The position numbers and the translations under genes were made by a program. A DNA stretch of 64,000 bases from Gossypium raimondii (lineage: Eukaryota; Streptophyta; Magnoliopsida; Malvales; Malvaceae). The DNA is taken from positions 43,813,192 through 43,877,191 of the forward strand of contig NC_068566.1 in NCBI RefSeq assembly GCF_025698545.1. The letters run 5' to 3'. Positions 34,501 to 45,456 of the stretch are shown piece after piece (positions within the stretch are counted from its first letter, which is position 1; the number at the start of each line of letters is the position of its first letter). The notes below the pieces were generated by a model. The model was not told the DNA's origin and ran no database searches. It saw only the letters and a program-made list of their open reading frames with translations.

Positions 34501-36002
34501 CAATTATCAGTTCATTCACAGAAGAAGAATGGATTAACAGCTACTCTAGAATAGCGAAATCTATTGCCTCAAGGTTATTATTCTTTAGTGATGGTTTCTT
34601 AGCCCAACCCTTCCCACCCCAACATTGCTCACTCAATGCTTGAGTGCATATTGTCGATTGCATTAACTTTCATTTTGCTGTTTCCTTTTTCTACTTTCTT
34701 GCTTATGCTTGCCTCACATGAATGCAGAGTTCCTACAGACTTGAACTGCTTGCGAGCAGTGCAATGCATTTCAGGAGTTGATCCTCGTACCAAACATCTC
34801 AAAAGCGTTGTTGCCTTCGAAATTCTTGTTAATTGTTTTGAGAACAAGGTAGCCCTGTGTTCTTGCTTTTTCATTAGTTCTCTGTTTGAAAGTTCTTATT
34901 TTCTTGCTAATTGCTTCCAACTTGAGATTACCGCCATGAGAAAGTATTGTTTTTGAGGAACTAATGCCATGTGACGATACTAATTTTCTGCTGATGTCAG
35001 ACCAGCATTATCCAGATATAGTAATTATAATGCATTATCTATCCATAATATACTTAAAGAATCTTTGAATTGATAAAAATACCCTTTATTGTTTATTATA
35101 TCATTACATAAACATTAAAGGAATATTTAATCTTTAGTATTAAATTTTAATATTAGAAAAATATTTTATTAAAGTTGAAATTACACTTCTTTATAGTTTA
35201 CTATGATTTAAATTATTTAATTTTGAGTTACATTTTACTGATATTTCAACTAAGGCTTACTATTATAAAATAGATGCATTAGCATTCAACATTTATGTAT
35301 TTTCATTTAATTATTAGCAAAAACTCAGAAAAGACTTCATATTTCACTATAACTTTCATTCTAACTTTAATTATGGTTTGAAGTTTTTATTATTGTAAAA
35401 TATAAAAATAATTAATATGTTTTAGTTTTCTTCAACATTTTAATAATATTATTTTACATTAGTTAATTAATTAAAAAATAAACATGTAAAATTATGTGCA
35501 ACACATGCGATATTAAGAACTAGTTTGTTTAAAACGACAAGATAATAGCATTTGTTGTGACTTTTAAGTTTGAATTTAGCATCTTATACACCACAACTTA
35601 GTGTTTTAAATGAGTTTCTAACACTTAGAGGTTGACTTTGTCATCCTGCTCAGGTTCATGATGATGTAGGAATCCTTACATTGCTTATCTCGATAAATGT
35701 GAAAGAAAAGGCCTGTGATTTCTTCAAGATGTACATCTATCTGGTTTTGGCTGAAAATTGGCTTCGATACGATGAAATGTTTAGCGATAAGCCAGTAATT
35801 TGTGAAATGTGGGGTGTTTTTCTACGAAACTGTTCTTGCCAAATTAGCAGCTCGGATTTGAGGCCTCGTGCTTCGGAAGTATGGAACCAAACATTCTTTT
35901 CTAACTTCCAAAACTCAGCTTGTTTCCATTTATTAATTTCCTTCTGCCTTGCAGGTTCGAAATAAAGCTGCATTTCTTCTACAAGGCATTGGCAACAGTT
36001 AA
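31593..36002 (+). CDS. Conserved plant protein of unknown function (possible ASAP1/NSE6-like), 12 exons, 460 aa
   Basis: Exons are 31593-31669, 32114-32291, 32398-32460, 32596-32701, 32876-32980, 33068-33144, 33240-33354, 33942-34014, 34379-34573, 34728-34848, 35654-35878 and 35955-36002. All phases agree, giving 460 residues. The N-terminus is acidic (MMDIDEPLDFEVEDSLL), followed by LMGLDELLTEHYKEQSKLIE and a lysine-rich stretch. The rest is mainly hydrophobic and helical (TTPPLSFPELGNWSILQSF, GPPQNIITWIKFTAVYCQVR, LAEVILCLFLDRRLQGLSVL, EMWGVFLRNCSCQISSSDLR). No catalytic motif or signal peptide is seen. It resembles a single-copy plant protein that I tentatively recall as the SNI1 partner of the SMC5/6 complex (ASAP1, At2g28130); this identity is a guess. 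Intron 2 begins with GC (CAG|GCATAA): no GT donor there keeps the frame. Confidence 0.82.
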
Positions 36003-36009
36003 TCAAGTA

Positions 36010-37150
36010 TGTCTTCTAATCCATTTCCCCTATAAATAATGTAGACTTGTTTGAGAAAAAAGATATCTAAAAGAAGCTAACCATATTCTTATTGTAATAT
36101 AATCAATGTTTCATAAAAGGAGCTTCAAATCCATTTGCATTTGCTGCTATGAACACCCTCTAGCAAATTTTAATTTTGTATTTCAAAGCACTGAAAATTT
36201 CTTTCCTCATTGATGGAAAAAAACAAAGGATCTGTTTATAGACTAGTCAGACCCGAATTCGAATCCAATCCCGACCAAGCTTAATGACCTCAAAATGTCT
36301 TGCACAACCTGTGGAATTACCTTAATCCAAATTACAAAACCGAAATGAACCGAACCAGGAAACTTGACCATCAACCTCAAAAGACTTGCATCCAAGATGA
36401 CTCGAACAGAAATGGCCTGAACCTGAAACAACCCAAACTTAAAAGGACTCAACCTTGAAACTTATGTGAAAGTTTTAATACCAAAATGGTCTGACCCAGA
36501 TTGATTTTATTTAAAACCAAACTGACCCGGTCGGTTAATGTTTGGCGCATTTGTTTTGTTGCCAACTTGGTTTTTTGATGGACTTTGATCTTTTTGCAGG
36601 CAAGGGTGCAAGTGTTGACCGAATCACCCTGATTCTTTGAAGAAATATTGGCATTCTTGGGTGTTTATTTTTTGGTAAATTTTGGAATAATTCATATCTA
36701 TATGACGAGGTTATTCCAAAATTAATCCGGTTTAATGTATCTAATTGTGTAGCTTAAGTACATGTAAGTTTAACAATGACTGCAACTTCATACGTCTGAC
36801 ATGATGAGATATTAGATTACTAGTTAATGTATCAATTAATCAAATGTTCTTTCCTTAATTTTTGTATTCTTTTCTTTTATCTGAATTTCGATCCAAGCTA
36901 ATGGTCTAATCAAATGCAGCCTTTGTTTATGTTTCTAACCTCGAGTATACAAGGCAAAAAATGAACCAGAAAAATAAATGAAATCTTCAAGATGAAAAAT
37001 GAAAAGAAAGGGAAAAAAATGCCCATTTTTGTTGGTTAAAAGCGAAATTTTCAGAAAATAATACAAATCTTGAGCAAAGAAAGGGTAAAAGAACACTTTT
37101 TTTTTTAATAATTATTCAAGTTTTTTTGAATTGTTGTTGTTTTACATTTG
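36010..37150. other. Intergenic DNA between two genes
   Basis: 36010-36240 may be 3' untranslated sequence. 36240-36540 is rich in 'aacccgaacc'-like words, similar to 12360-12720. No further gene is seen. Confidence 0.4.
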
Positions 37151-38139
37151 AATCAGGAAAAGGTGACACTCACGAAACTTATTGAGGAGAGAAATTATCC
37201 TTTTCTTTCCCCATTTCTGTGGAATTCAAGGAATGGGTGGAGGATCTCTTTTTCCGTAAGTTTGATTGAACCGTAAGATTATTGAATTGAGTGGAACCGA
37301 GTTGCAGAAACTGAGAATCTGTTTACAAAAATTACAGCTTCAAATTTGGAACCTTGCTCAATCTAACACTCAGATGTTAGTGGTCTGTTTTTTTCTATTT
37401 ATGATTTCCTTTCTGAAGTACTTAGTTGTTAGGTCTAATTTTGGTTTTACTCCTCCAACATATCAAAATTTAAAATTTAATCCTTATACATTTTTTAATA
37501 AGCGAAGGGGATGGGATGGGTTGTCCAAATTCAAACCTTGCAATTTCTTGTTGATACATTTACAATTAATTTACACATAAAAAGAGCAAATCACACATCA
37601 CAAATAGGACTACTCTTATGATTTTTGGGTAAACACCCAATGCCACTAGGCTCTTGAAGTTCGAACCTTGCATCCAATATTAATCAAGGTAGTAGGTCAA
37701 AATTGATAACAGTGTTAATTACCGTCATTAATAGTGATGACATGAATTTTTTTACCTATTAGTAACATTATAAAAGTAGAGAGATCTAAATATATTAACG
37801 AGAACAGTTAACGTTATTATCAATATAAACTTACTTCTAACATTACAAAAGTAAATAGATTAAATCTTAATTAAGCAGAACTAAAACCATAATTAGACTG
37901 TTTAATTGTTACTGGTTCCGTTTGGCTTGTTTTTCAGGAGCTTAATTTAGGGTAATTTTGTTTGGAACTCTTTAATCTTTTAGAAATAAAAAAAAAAAAA
38001 GAACAAAGGTATTTTGCCTATACTTTCCTGGAGAATTAAACCTATTTTGGTGTATTTTTTTCAGGTAAAAGCTTTGCAGATGAGATTGTATGCAAGGAAA
38101 GACTTAAAGCAAAAAGCCTGGAAAAAAAAAGGTTAACAT

Positions 38140-40690
38140 TAATCATAGTTTTAATTATTGGAATTAATAGTAAAATAATGTTGCAATGCAACCATTAGCT
38201 ATAAATAACCAAGGATAATATTGTTTAAATTAGATTAGATTAGATTAATTGGTATATTGATCCAGATAAAATGGTTAGATCAATTTTAGAGTGGAACCAC
38301 TTAAAATCAAGTTTGAATCGTAAGTTAGTTGAACCGATTATACATATTATCCCAAATTAATGGCTTAAACCAAAAAAAAAAAAAAAGCCTAACCAGTTCA
38401 ATCCATCAAAGTACTTAAATATATATTTTAAAGTTGAGGAAAAAAAAAACTAACGTAAATTGGACTGTAAAATTTGATGTTAATGTGATTAATGTTATTT
38501 ATTTGTGTTTATAATTTTGAAATTTTTTCCCTTAATTTTTCTATTTTTTTATTTCCCCGAGTTTTACTTATTTTTCAGAATTTTTCTTTCTTTTCTAATC
38601 TCTGGGTTATTGAATCAACAGTTGGACTGAAATTTAGCTGCCTACTCAGTTCGACCACCAATCCGATTCTAAAAACATTGCATAAGGGATTTTACCAAAT
38701 GGCATCTCTTACCTACAAAAACTACTACCATTGCCAAAGGGTTGACTTAAAATTTCGAGTCAAATTTTTATTTTGATCTCAATTTGATTTCTCTACATTT
38801 TTTTTTTGAAAATTTGATTTCTCTACTTTGTTAATGGTATAAGTTAGTCTAAATTGTTCGAATGTTGATTACAATTCATTATGCTAACATGATTTTTTTT
38901 GTACGCTAATATGTTATAACTCAATATACTAACTAAAGATATTATAGTAGTAAATACTTAATTTGAGCATAGTAGAGGGACTATAGAGAGTTCTTTGATG
39001 GAGAGAGGAAGCGTTGCAAACAAGTGAAAGGGATGCATGGATGAAGGCAAAGAGGAAGACTGGAGCATATTCGGTAACACTAAGCACAGTGGCATGTGAT
39101 GGTCGATAAGATGGAGAAAAAGAAATATTGTTGATGATCAGGCTTAACAAAGAAGTAAGTTGAGAGAATTTCAGAAAGAATTCGAGTTCAAAATCCTGAA
39201 AATGCCAAAGTGTCAAAAGTCTTTTCACCAATTGTGAAAAGTTCTTATTTATAGTGTTTCAAGAATAAGACTTACAAATATGGTAATTAATAAGAGTAAT
39301 GATAGATATTTTTTGGTTACAATTGCATATAAGAATGTATAGTGAAAGGTTTTGTTGGTGATGGTGAATAGTGAAAAAGAATTCACAATATTTCTGAACG
39401 TAGGGAAAAACACTCAGTGTTATAAAAAAAGGTTAAGAGGAGAACTCCTAACTACCTCCATATTTGATTCATCAAGCCAAGCTCTTCAGAACATCTCAAA
39501 AGTGAGGATAACCCAAAACCCTGCCATATTCTAGGGCTACTTCCACTTCTTCTATTTTGGTGAAGCGGTACTATATGAAACATCTTTCACAAAACTTCTC
39601 TTAAAACATAAGACAATTGTTGTTCTTGGATGAGAGTTGTTCTTGAATAATGATTATTTTGATGTGTTCCAAACATGAGTTTTTCTCAATATAGTTGTTC
39701 TCAATGTAGATTTTGTTTCAAATAAAAGTTGTTTTATGGTGATATTTTTCTTAGTAAAGTTTGCTGTTCTAATTCCGAGAAAACACAGTTATTCTAAATA
39801 CAAGTTGCTCAATCGTCATTATTCTAAACAAGAGCTTTTCAGAATTCTAGTTGTTCTCTTTAGTAGTTGTTTTCAAATAATTGTACTAGATGACAGCTTT
39901 TCTGACTAAAACCTTGTTCTAAACATAGTTATTCTTGAACAATTATTTTGGTTTGGAAGAGATATGCTTGGTAGCACAATTTCCTCAAATGTAATATCCT
40001 TTATTTCAAAGAAGAGATAAAAGACTAATTTGACCAAACATTTCACAGTTTTCACACTGTTTCTAAGTTCATTCCCTGCATTTCTTCACTTCTAAATAGT
40101 TTAGATTGTGGTTTTTCTTGTATTATGGGAGTAGGGAAAATTGGATATCAGCTGTCAACAAAATAATTCACATGGGCATGGGGGACAGCAAGCTGCTGAA
40201 GAATGTATGATTGACTTGATTATGACGCTAAAATTTAACCAATTTAGTTCAACATGGTTGACTTGATTTTCGTATGATCTTGATTGTGTGATTAAATAAT
40301 AGTAAAAAAAGAGTTCATGTTATCACTTTAACAATAATGAACAGTGCAATCTATTTGGATCTACTACTACGTAGAAGGATGGAATTAGAGAGATTAAATC
40401 CCAAATTTTAGCATAATAGAGGGACTAAAACCATAGTTAGACATTTATTGCTTCGTAGGGTTATTATTGGTTTAACATAGTTGATTGGATTATATACCAA
40501 TTTAACAACAGCAAATAACTGTATTATATATCAATTTAGACTTACTAATAGCAACATTATAAACGTAGAGCGATCAAGATAAAAGTAAGTATAGTCAAAG
40601 GACTAAAACCATAATTAGACCTTGATTGACATGTCATGTTGTTGGTCATGTAAGGGGGTTTTCTTACATCATGTCTCCTTGTTTTGATCT
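38140..40690. other. Non-coding DNA between the two halves of the shugoshin pseudogene
   Basis: Contains a decayed repeat of the small-MITE type at 40380-40630 and a similar one at 37690-37920 just before this stretch. A degenerate array of 'gttgttct' words lies at about 39600-39960. 38930-39330 might be LTR-derived, but no ends were found. No shugoshin middle exon could be recognised. Confidence 0.4.
39600..39960 (+). repeat. Degenerate short tandem motif (gttgttct-type)
   Basis: The words 'ttgttctt', 'gttgttct' and 'agttattct' recur about every 20-35 bases over some 360 bases, with highly diverged spacers. It reads like an ancient minisatellite or part of a decayed LTR. Function unknown. 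Confidence 0.4.
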
Positions 40691-41439
40691 TTGTAGGCAA
40701 TCTACTACTAGTAATAGAAGGTAGAAGGTTGATGATGTTAAATTTGTAGGCACTCACTAACTTGATACTCAATGCATGAAGATGGTCCTTCTTCCATGGA
40801 AGAAACCAGATACTGAAACATGTTCGATTGGAAGACCATTACGAAAAGCAGCCGAAAAAGTGCATTCCTACAAAGAATTCCCGCTTAATGTTAAAATGTG
40901 AAGAACATCTTCATGTATTGTTGTTGGAGCTTAAATTTATTTTTGTTGCTTTACGATTGATTATTTTGTAATTTCAAAAGGTTTGCTGATTATCATTTCT
41001 TTGTAAAGGGATCAACTTGGGATATTTTAGCCAATTTTTTCAATAAATAAGAAATGGGTCAAATTATAATTTTGGCCCCTCTATTGTACTCACATTTCAG
41101 ATTTAATTTTATGCCTTTGATTCATTTTATTTTTACAATGTCATAACTCAATCTATTTAAAATGTTAAGAAACCAACACATATAAAGAAAAGAAACAAAT
41201 ACATGTTAATATGATAAATTGAAAAGGTAATTTTAATTTTAAGAAAAAATTATATTAATATTTTAATCAAAATAATTAATTGTGTTGAGTATTTTAAATA
41301 TTTAATAATATTATAAAAGTAAAAAAATCAACTATATAAAATTAAAATATAAAAACTAAATTAATAAAAAAAATCAAAACCAAAATTTACAAGCATTTTG
41401 GAATATATATTGATAAGACGTGAATTTTGAAGTTAATGC

Positions 41440-41870
41440 AGGTAATTGGATCCGATTATATTCTGATGGCGCAATCAAGGTGGACTCGGGAGAGACTACT
41501 ACTGGGGGGTGTTGAGGACCAAAATGGTCAGTGGATCCTTGGTTTTAATAGAATGTTAGGACTTTATTCTATTTTCAATGCTGAATTATGGGGTATTCTA
41601 AATGGCTTGATTGTTGAAAATGGTTCAACGGGAATCTGTACATATTCCTAGAGAAGGGAACATAGAAGTTGGTGCGAATTCTCCCAATTTATGTCCTACC
41701 ATACGATCCGTTATATAAATGGACAAATGTTCTTTTCTATTATGGATAGCAACAGTATAGCTGATCATTGTGGATATAATGATAGATGCTCTTGATCAAG
41801 TTATTATTATTTCTTTTTCCGCTTTTGTATTAAGCCTTTCTATTTTTTTTAATAAATGATTTACTACAAA
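41440..41870 (+). mobile_element. LINE fragment, RNase H domain
   Basis: The first part reads NWIRLYSDGAIKVDSGETTT, then GGV, the usual start of the plant LINE RNase H domain (N.DGA). A switched frame then gives DQNGQWILGFNRMLG and FNAELWGILNGL. A weak C-terminal part continues to about 41790 ('gcaacagtatagctgatcat'). Frameshifts and stops are present. A 5'-truncated, inactive copy. Confidence 0.65.
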
Positions 41871-41879
41871 AGGATTCTT

Positions 41880-44815
41880 TGATCGCATCGTAAAGTTAGC
41901 TTTTGACAGGAATAAATGTAGCTGTTTGCAGAGAATCCGCTAAATATTAGTAACTTAAAATTTTTTTTAAAGTAAAGAAATTTCATCCCCAACAACATAT
42001 AGAACATTGTTAGAAGATCCCTTTAATGTCCTGGATTATTACAAACAACTGGATTTTGTCATATTTAACTACCGAATCATTGTAAAAGAGCATGAATTAA
42101 AAAGTAATGGAAAAAAGAAAATCTTACAAATGTCATGTGAGATATCATCTTTCATGTTATATCATCATGATGATGAACCAAACAATTTTTCATTGATTCA
42201 AGGGTACATTAGTATTTTAATGACAATTTTATCTTCATATATATTTTTTAATTTTTTTGAAGTAAATAGGTAAAACTATAAAAATGTTAAATTTTAATTT
42301 TTATGAACTATTATTTTTACAAGAGGGGAGTCAATATAGTTAGTGGGTTATTACTTGTTAGCCCAGTGGCTTTGGATTTTTCGTTGTCCATTGAGCTTTG
42401 AAGCATGATATGATCTCAAGAGATAGTGGGTCCAATCACTTCACTGTACAAATATGATTTGATTTTTTTTTGTTTACTTCTCAATATATGTTACCCTAAT
42501 GACCAATTTCATGGATGAAGATCAAACCCTTAATCTCATGATTAAGAGATGATTTGAACAACCCTCGTACCGTATCATATGATTTATTCCCTAATCTATA
42601 GTTTTAATCATGCTAAATGAATTTTTTTATAAAAAATTTAGATGGATTGGACTGTAACCTTACTCAAAATTACCCAAAATTTGAAAGGTATGCATAAACA
42701 AGACTTTTCATATAAATGCAAATTTGAAATGAAAAATCAGAAGCAGACAATTAGTGGGCAGTTACCAAATTTTGTGTCAAGTCAATATAAGAATGGCCCT
42801 TTCTGAACTTTAGATGCCAAAATGCTTTCATACGTCTAATCCAACACTTGATAGAATAATAACAAAACCGTGTGGGACCAAACCCTTTTAATTTCATCTT
42901 TCTCTGTTTAAAGTATGATTCTTATCATATCGTATCGATTGAGTCTTAGTTTAATTAATATGAGTATCGTTACTAATATCGTAAGATGTGTGTTTGAGTA
43001 CATTAAAGCATATCATCCTCTTATTTATGAATTAGAGAAGAATTATGCGTAATTCTTAGGTATTGTATAAAAACAGATATGATCGGAACTTATAATAAAA
43101 TCATTAGAAAATAATAATAATAATAATAATCAATAAAATCTCGTGAAAATATCTCTACCTTTCTATTTATATATAAAATAAACCCTCCTCCTCACATGCA
43201 TTTTGTAAGAGGACAAATGTACCGTCGTTTCATGGGGCCTTTAAACTCCAAGAAAAATAAAATTACTTCACGGGATCGTTGGACCGTTTCTGCTCTAAAA
43301 AAACTGAAGGTTAATTTTATCAAAACATCATTGAATTATGGCTTAATTTTAAATTGGTCTTTAAACTTTAAAATCTTTTAATTGAGCCTCAGAATATCAA
43401 TGTTGTGTCAACCAGATCATTCATTTATCTTGCTATTAGTATGTTTAAAACATCATATTAAATTATAAAAACGTGTGTACTTATTGTTCAAATAGTTTAT
43501 ACCAAACGCGCGTTTCTTTTAACACATCAATTCCAAGTTGTCTATTTAATAGATATTTACGTGTTTACAATTTGATCCACATTTTAATATGCTCCAAGTC
43601 AAATCTCAACTGACGTTTAACACTTAAATCGACAACTAAAATGATGGAAATGACATGATTTGGGGCTCAATTAGAATATTTTAAAGTTGTGTGATAATTT
43701 AAAGATGTTTTGTACAATTAACCCAAAAATTAAAAAGTTGTATATTTAACGAAATTTGGTTTTATTCCCAACAAAAATTGTGAAATATTTTAATTTTAAA
43801 ATAAGTTAGTGTTATGAATGAGATATTTTATTAATTAAATTGTGGTTACAAAATTTCTTTGGGAAAATTTTCTATCAAATTGATTTGATTTGCGAAAATT
43901 CTGTAGGTAATATGTTAAATCCTTAATGTTGCTATCAGATCTTCAAAATCAATCAGCTAATGACTAATTTTAATATATTTTTTTTATTGCCAATGTCACA
44001 TGCAATTAATATAGTTAACAAAAATATTTTAAGTTTTAAATCCTGTGAAAATTCTCTCTCTTTCTTACCTGAACCCACACACTGCTTTTTGTTAATTTAG
44101 ATTTTTAAAATTTAGTTACCGTGAATTGAGATCTCGAGTTGCAAGGTGATGGTGCACTCTTCACACGGTAAATGAAATGTATGGGTCTTCGAGTGCCAAC
44201 GTATCACCGTAAATTCAAATATACCTTAAAACTATTATAATGTCTCCCTAAAACACAAATAAATCTTTCTCCCCAAATTTTCAACACCCAACACAAAAAA
44301 AATGCGTTTGACTGGAAGTATTTTCTGTTTCTTTTTCTAAAATTAACCTATTTTCCTAAATTTAGGAAAAAACGGCCTATATCCCTAATTAATTTTTAAA
44401 ACCAATATTTTCAACTAATTCACCCCTTCCGGTGAAAAAAAACAAGTTAAAAGGTGATTAAGTAATTCACCTAGTGATTTTTAAAAGTTAGAATAGGTTG
44501 TTGTTAGTCTTATTTGAGATTTAATCTCTATATTGTACTTGCTTTTTAATTTAGAAAGCTTTTTCAATCATTAATATCGTTAATACTTTCGTTAACCTAT
44601 CATGTTTATTTTCATCAATTATAATTCATATCATATAATAATAGTTTAATCAACATATCAAGTTAACAATTTTTTATAAAAATTATTAACTATATCAATG
44701 ATTGGACTAGAATTTTTAACCAAATCTTAAATTTGTCAGAGTACAAATAGTAATAGCATATTTTACTCTCTTTTTTAAAATGAAGTAAAAACATGTAAAT
44801 GATGTAAGGTACTTA
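41880..44815. other. Intergenic DNA, no gene seen
   Basis: Apart from the SINE-like copy at 42935-43070, there is a decayed repeat at 43320-43700 and AT-rich sequence. An 88-codon frame at 42007-42273 has no recognisable similarity. Confidence 0.45.
42935..43070 (+). mobile_element. SINE-like element, sense copy
   Basis: Carries 'gattgagtcttagtttaatt' (A-box-like) and 'gtgtttgagtacat' (B-box-like, compare GGTTCGANTCC), then 'catcctcttatttatgaatt'. It matches the antisense copy at 30750-30880 along its length with many changes, so both are old. Confidence 0.5.
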
Positions 44816-44820
44816 GTGCC

Positions 44821-45448
44821 TAGATTTGATAATCGATCGGGTCATTCATCCAAGCCTAAAGGTTCGCTTGAAAAGTAAGAGGGTTTGGGTAAAAATATAG
44901 GTCCGAAAAATAGGCTTGGACAAAAAATAAGGTCCGCTTTCTACATGGGTCGGGTAAGAATTTTTGCCGAGCCCGATCCAACCCGAATTTGCCTAACTTT
45001 TTTCCACTATTGTTTCGTTGCTATTTGCTGCCATTTTGATGTTTTATTGTTATTTACTATTATATTGTTACTATTTTGCTGTTATTGTTTGGATATTGTA
45101 GAACTCTTGTATTGTTATTAATTTTGTTATTATTGGAGCCATTTGCTTGCTAAGTTACAATTATCTTGTCTTATTTAAGTATAAAGATTTTTCTTAATAT
45201 ATTTCTAATTTGTTTGGGAGACATTTATTTTAATGTTTGTAATGTATTTGATGTATTATATTTTTTAAATTTGTTTTTATATAAAAATAATATAAAAAAT
45301 TTTAATCCAGGCAAGTCGGGCTCGAGTTTAACATTTTTTTATTTGGGCCAAACTTTAATAAAATTTTAAATCGGGTTAGACTCGAACCTAAAAAATAAAC
45401 TTAAAATTTTATATTAATCCAACTCAATCCGACCCATAAAGAATTCTA
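44821..45448. mobile_element. hAT-type MITE, long degenerate relative
   Basis: Shares 'agagggtttgggtaaaaata', 'aggtccg', 'ttggacaaaaaataaggtcc' and the terminal 'ccgacccat' words with the copies at 21369 and 23161. Ends are decayed ('tagatttgataatcg' and '...gaattcta'). Flanking 8-mers ttagtgcc (44813-44820) and ttagtccc (45449-45456) match at 7 of 8. It is 628 bases, longer because of an AT-rich centre (45000-45290). Confidence 0.65.
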
Positions 45449-45456
45449 TTAGTCCC

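Larger units (their letters stand above)
37157..40902 (+). pseudogene. Shugoshin homologue, decayed and split
   Basis: Shugoshin protects centromeric cohesin by recruiting PP2A. The N-terminal coiled coil is visible at 37157-37376 (EKVTLTKLIEERN, then NRKIIELSGTELQKLRICLQ and KLQLQIWNLAQSNTQM), followed by small exons at 37938-37950 (ELNL) and 38065-38132 (VKALQMRLYARKDLKQKAW). The C-terminal shugoshin box lies 2.6 kb further on, about 40695-40902 (CSIGRPLRKAAEKVHSYKEF, PLNVKM). The frame is broken within the first exon block, where the two coiled-coil pieces are in different frames. Stops interrupt the C-terminal exon (near 40720) and directly follow the basic box (40900). The middle exons are not visible and the space between is filled with AT-rich and repeat DNA. 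A functional gene is very unlikely. Confidence 0.78.
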
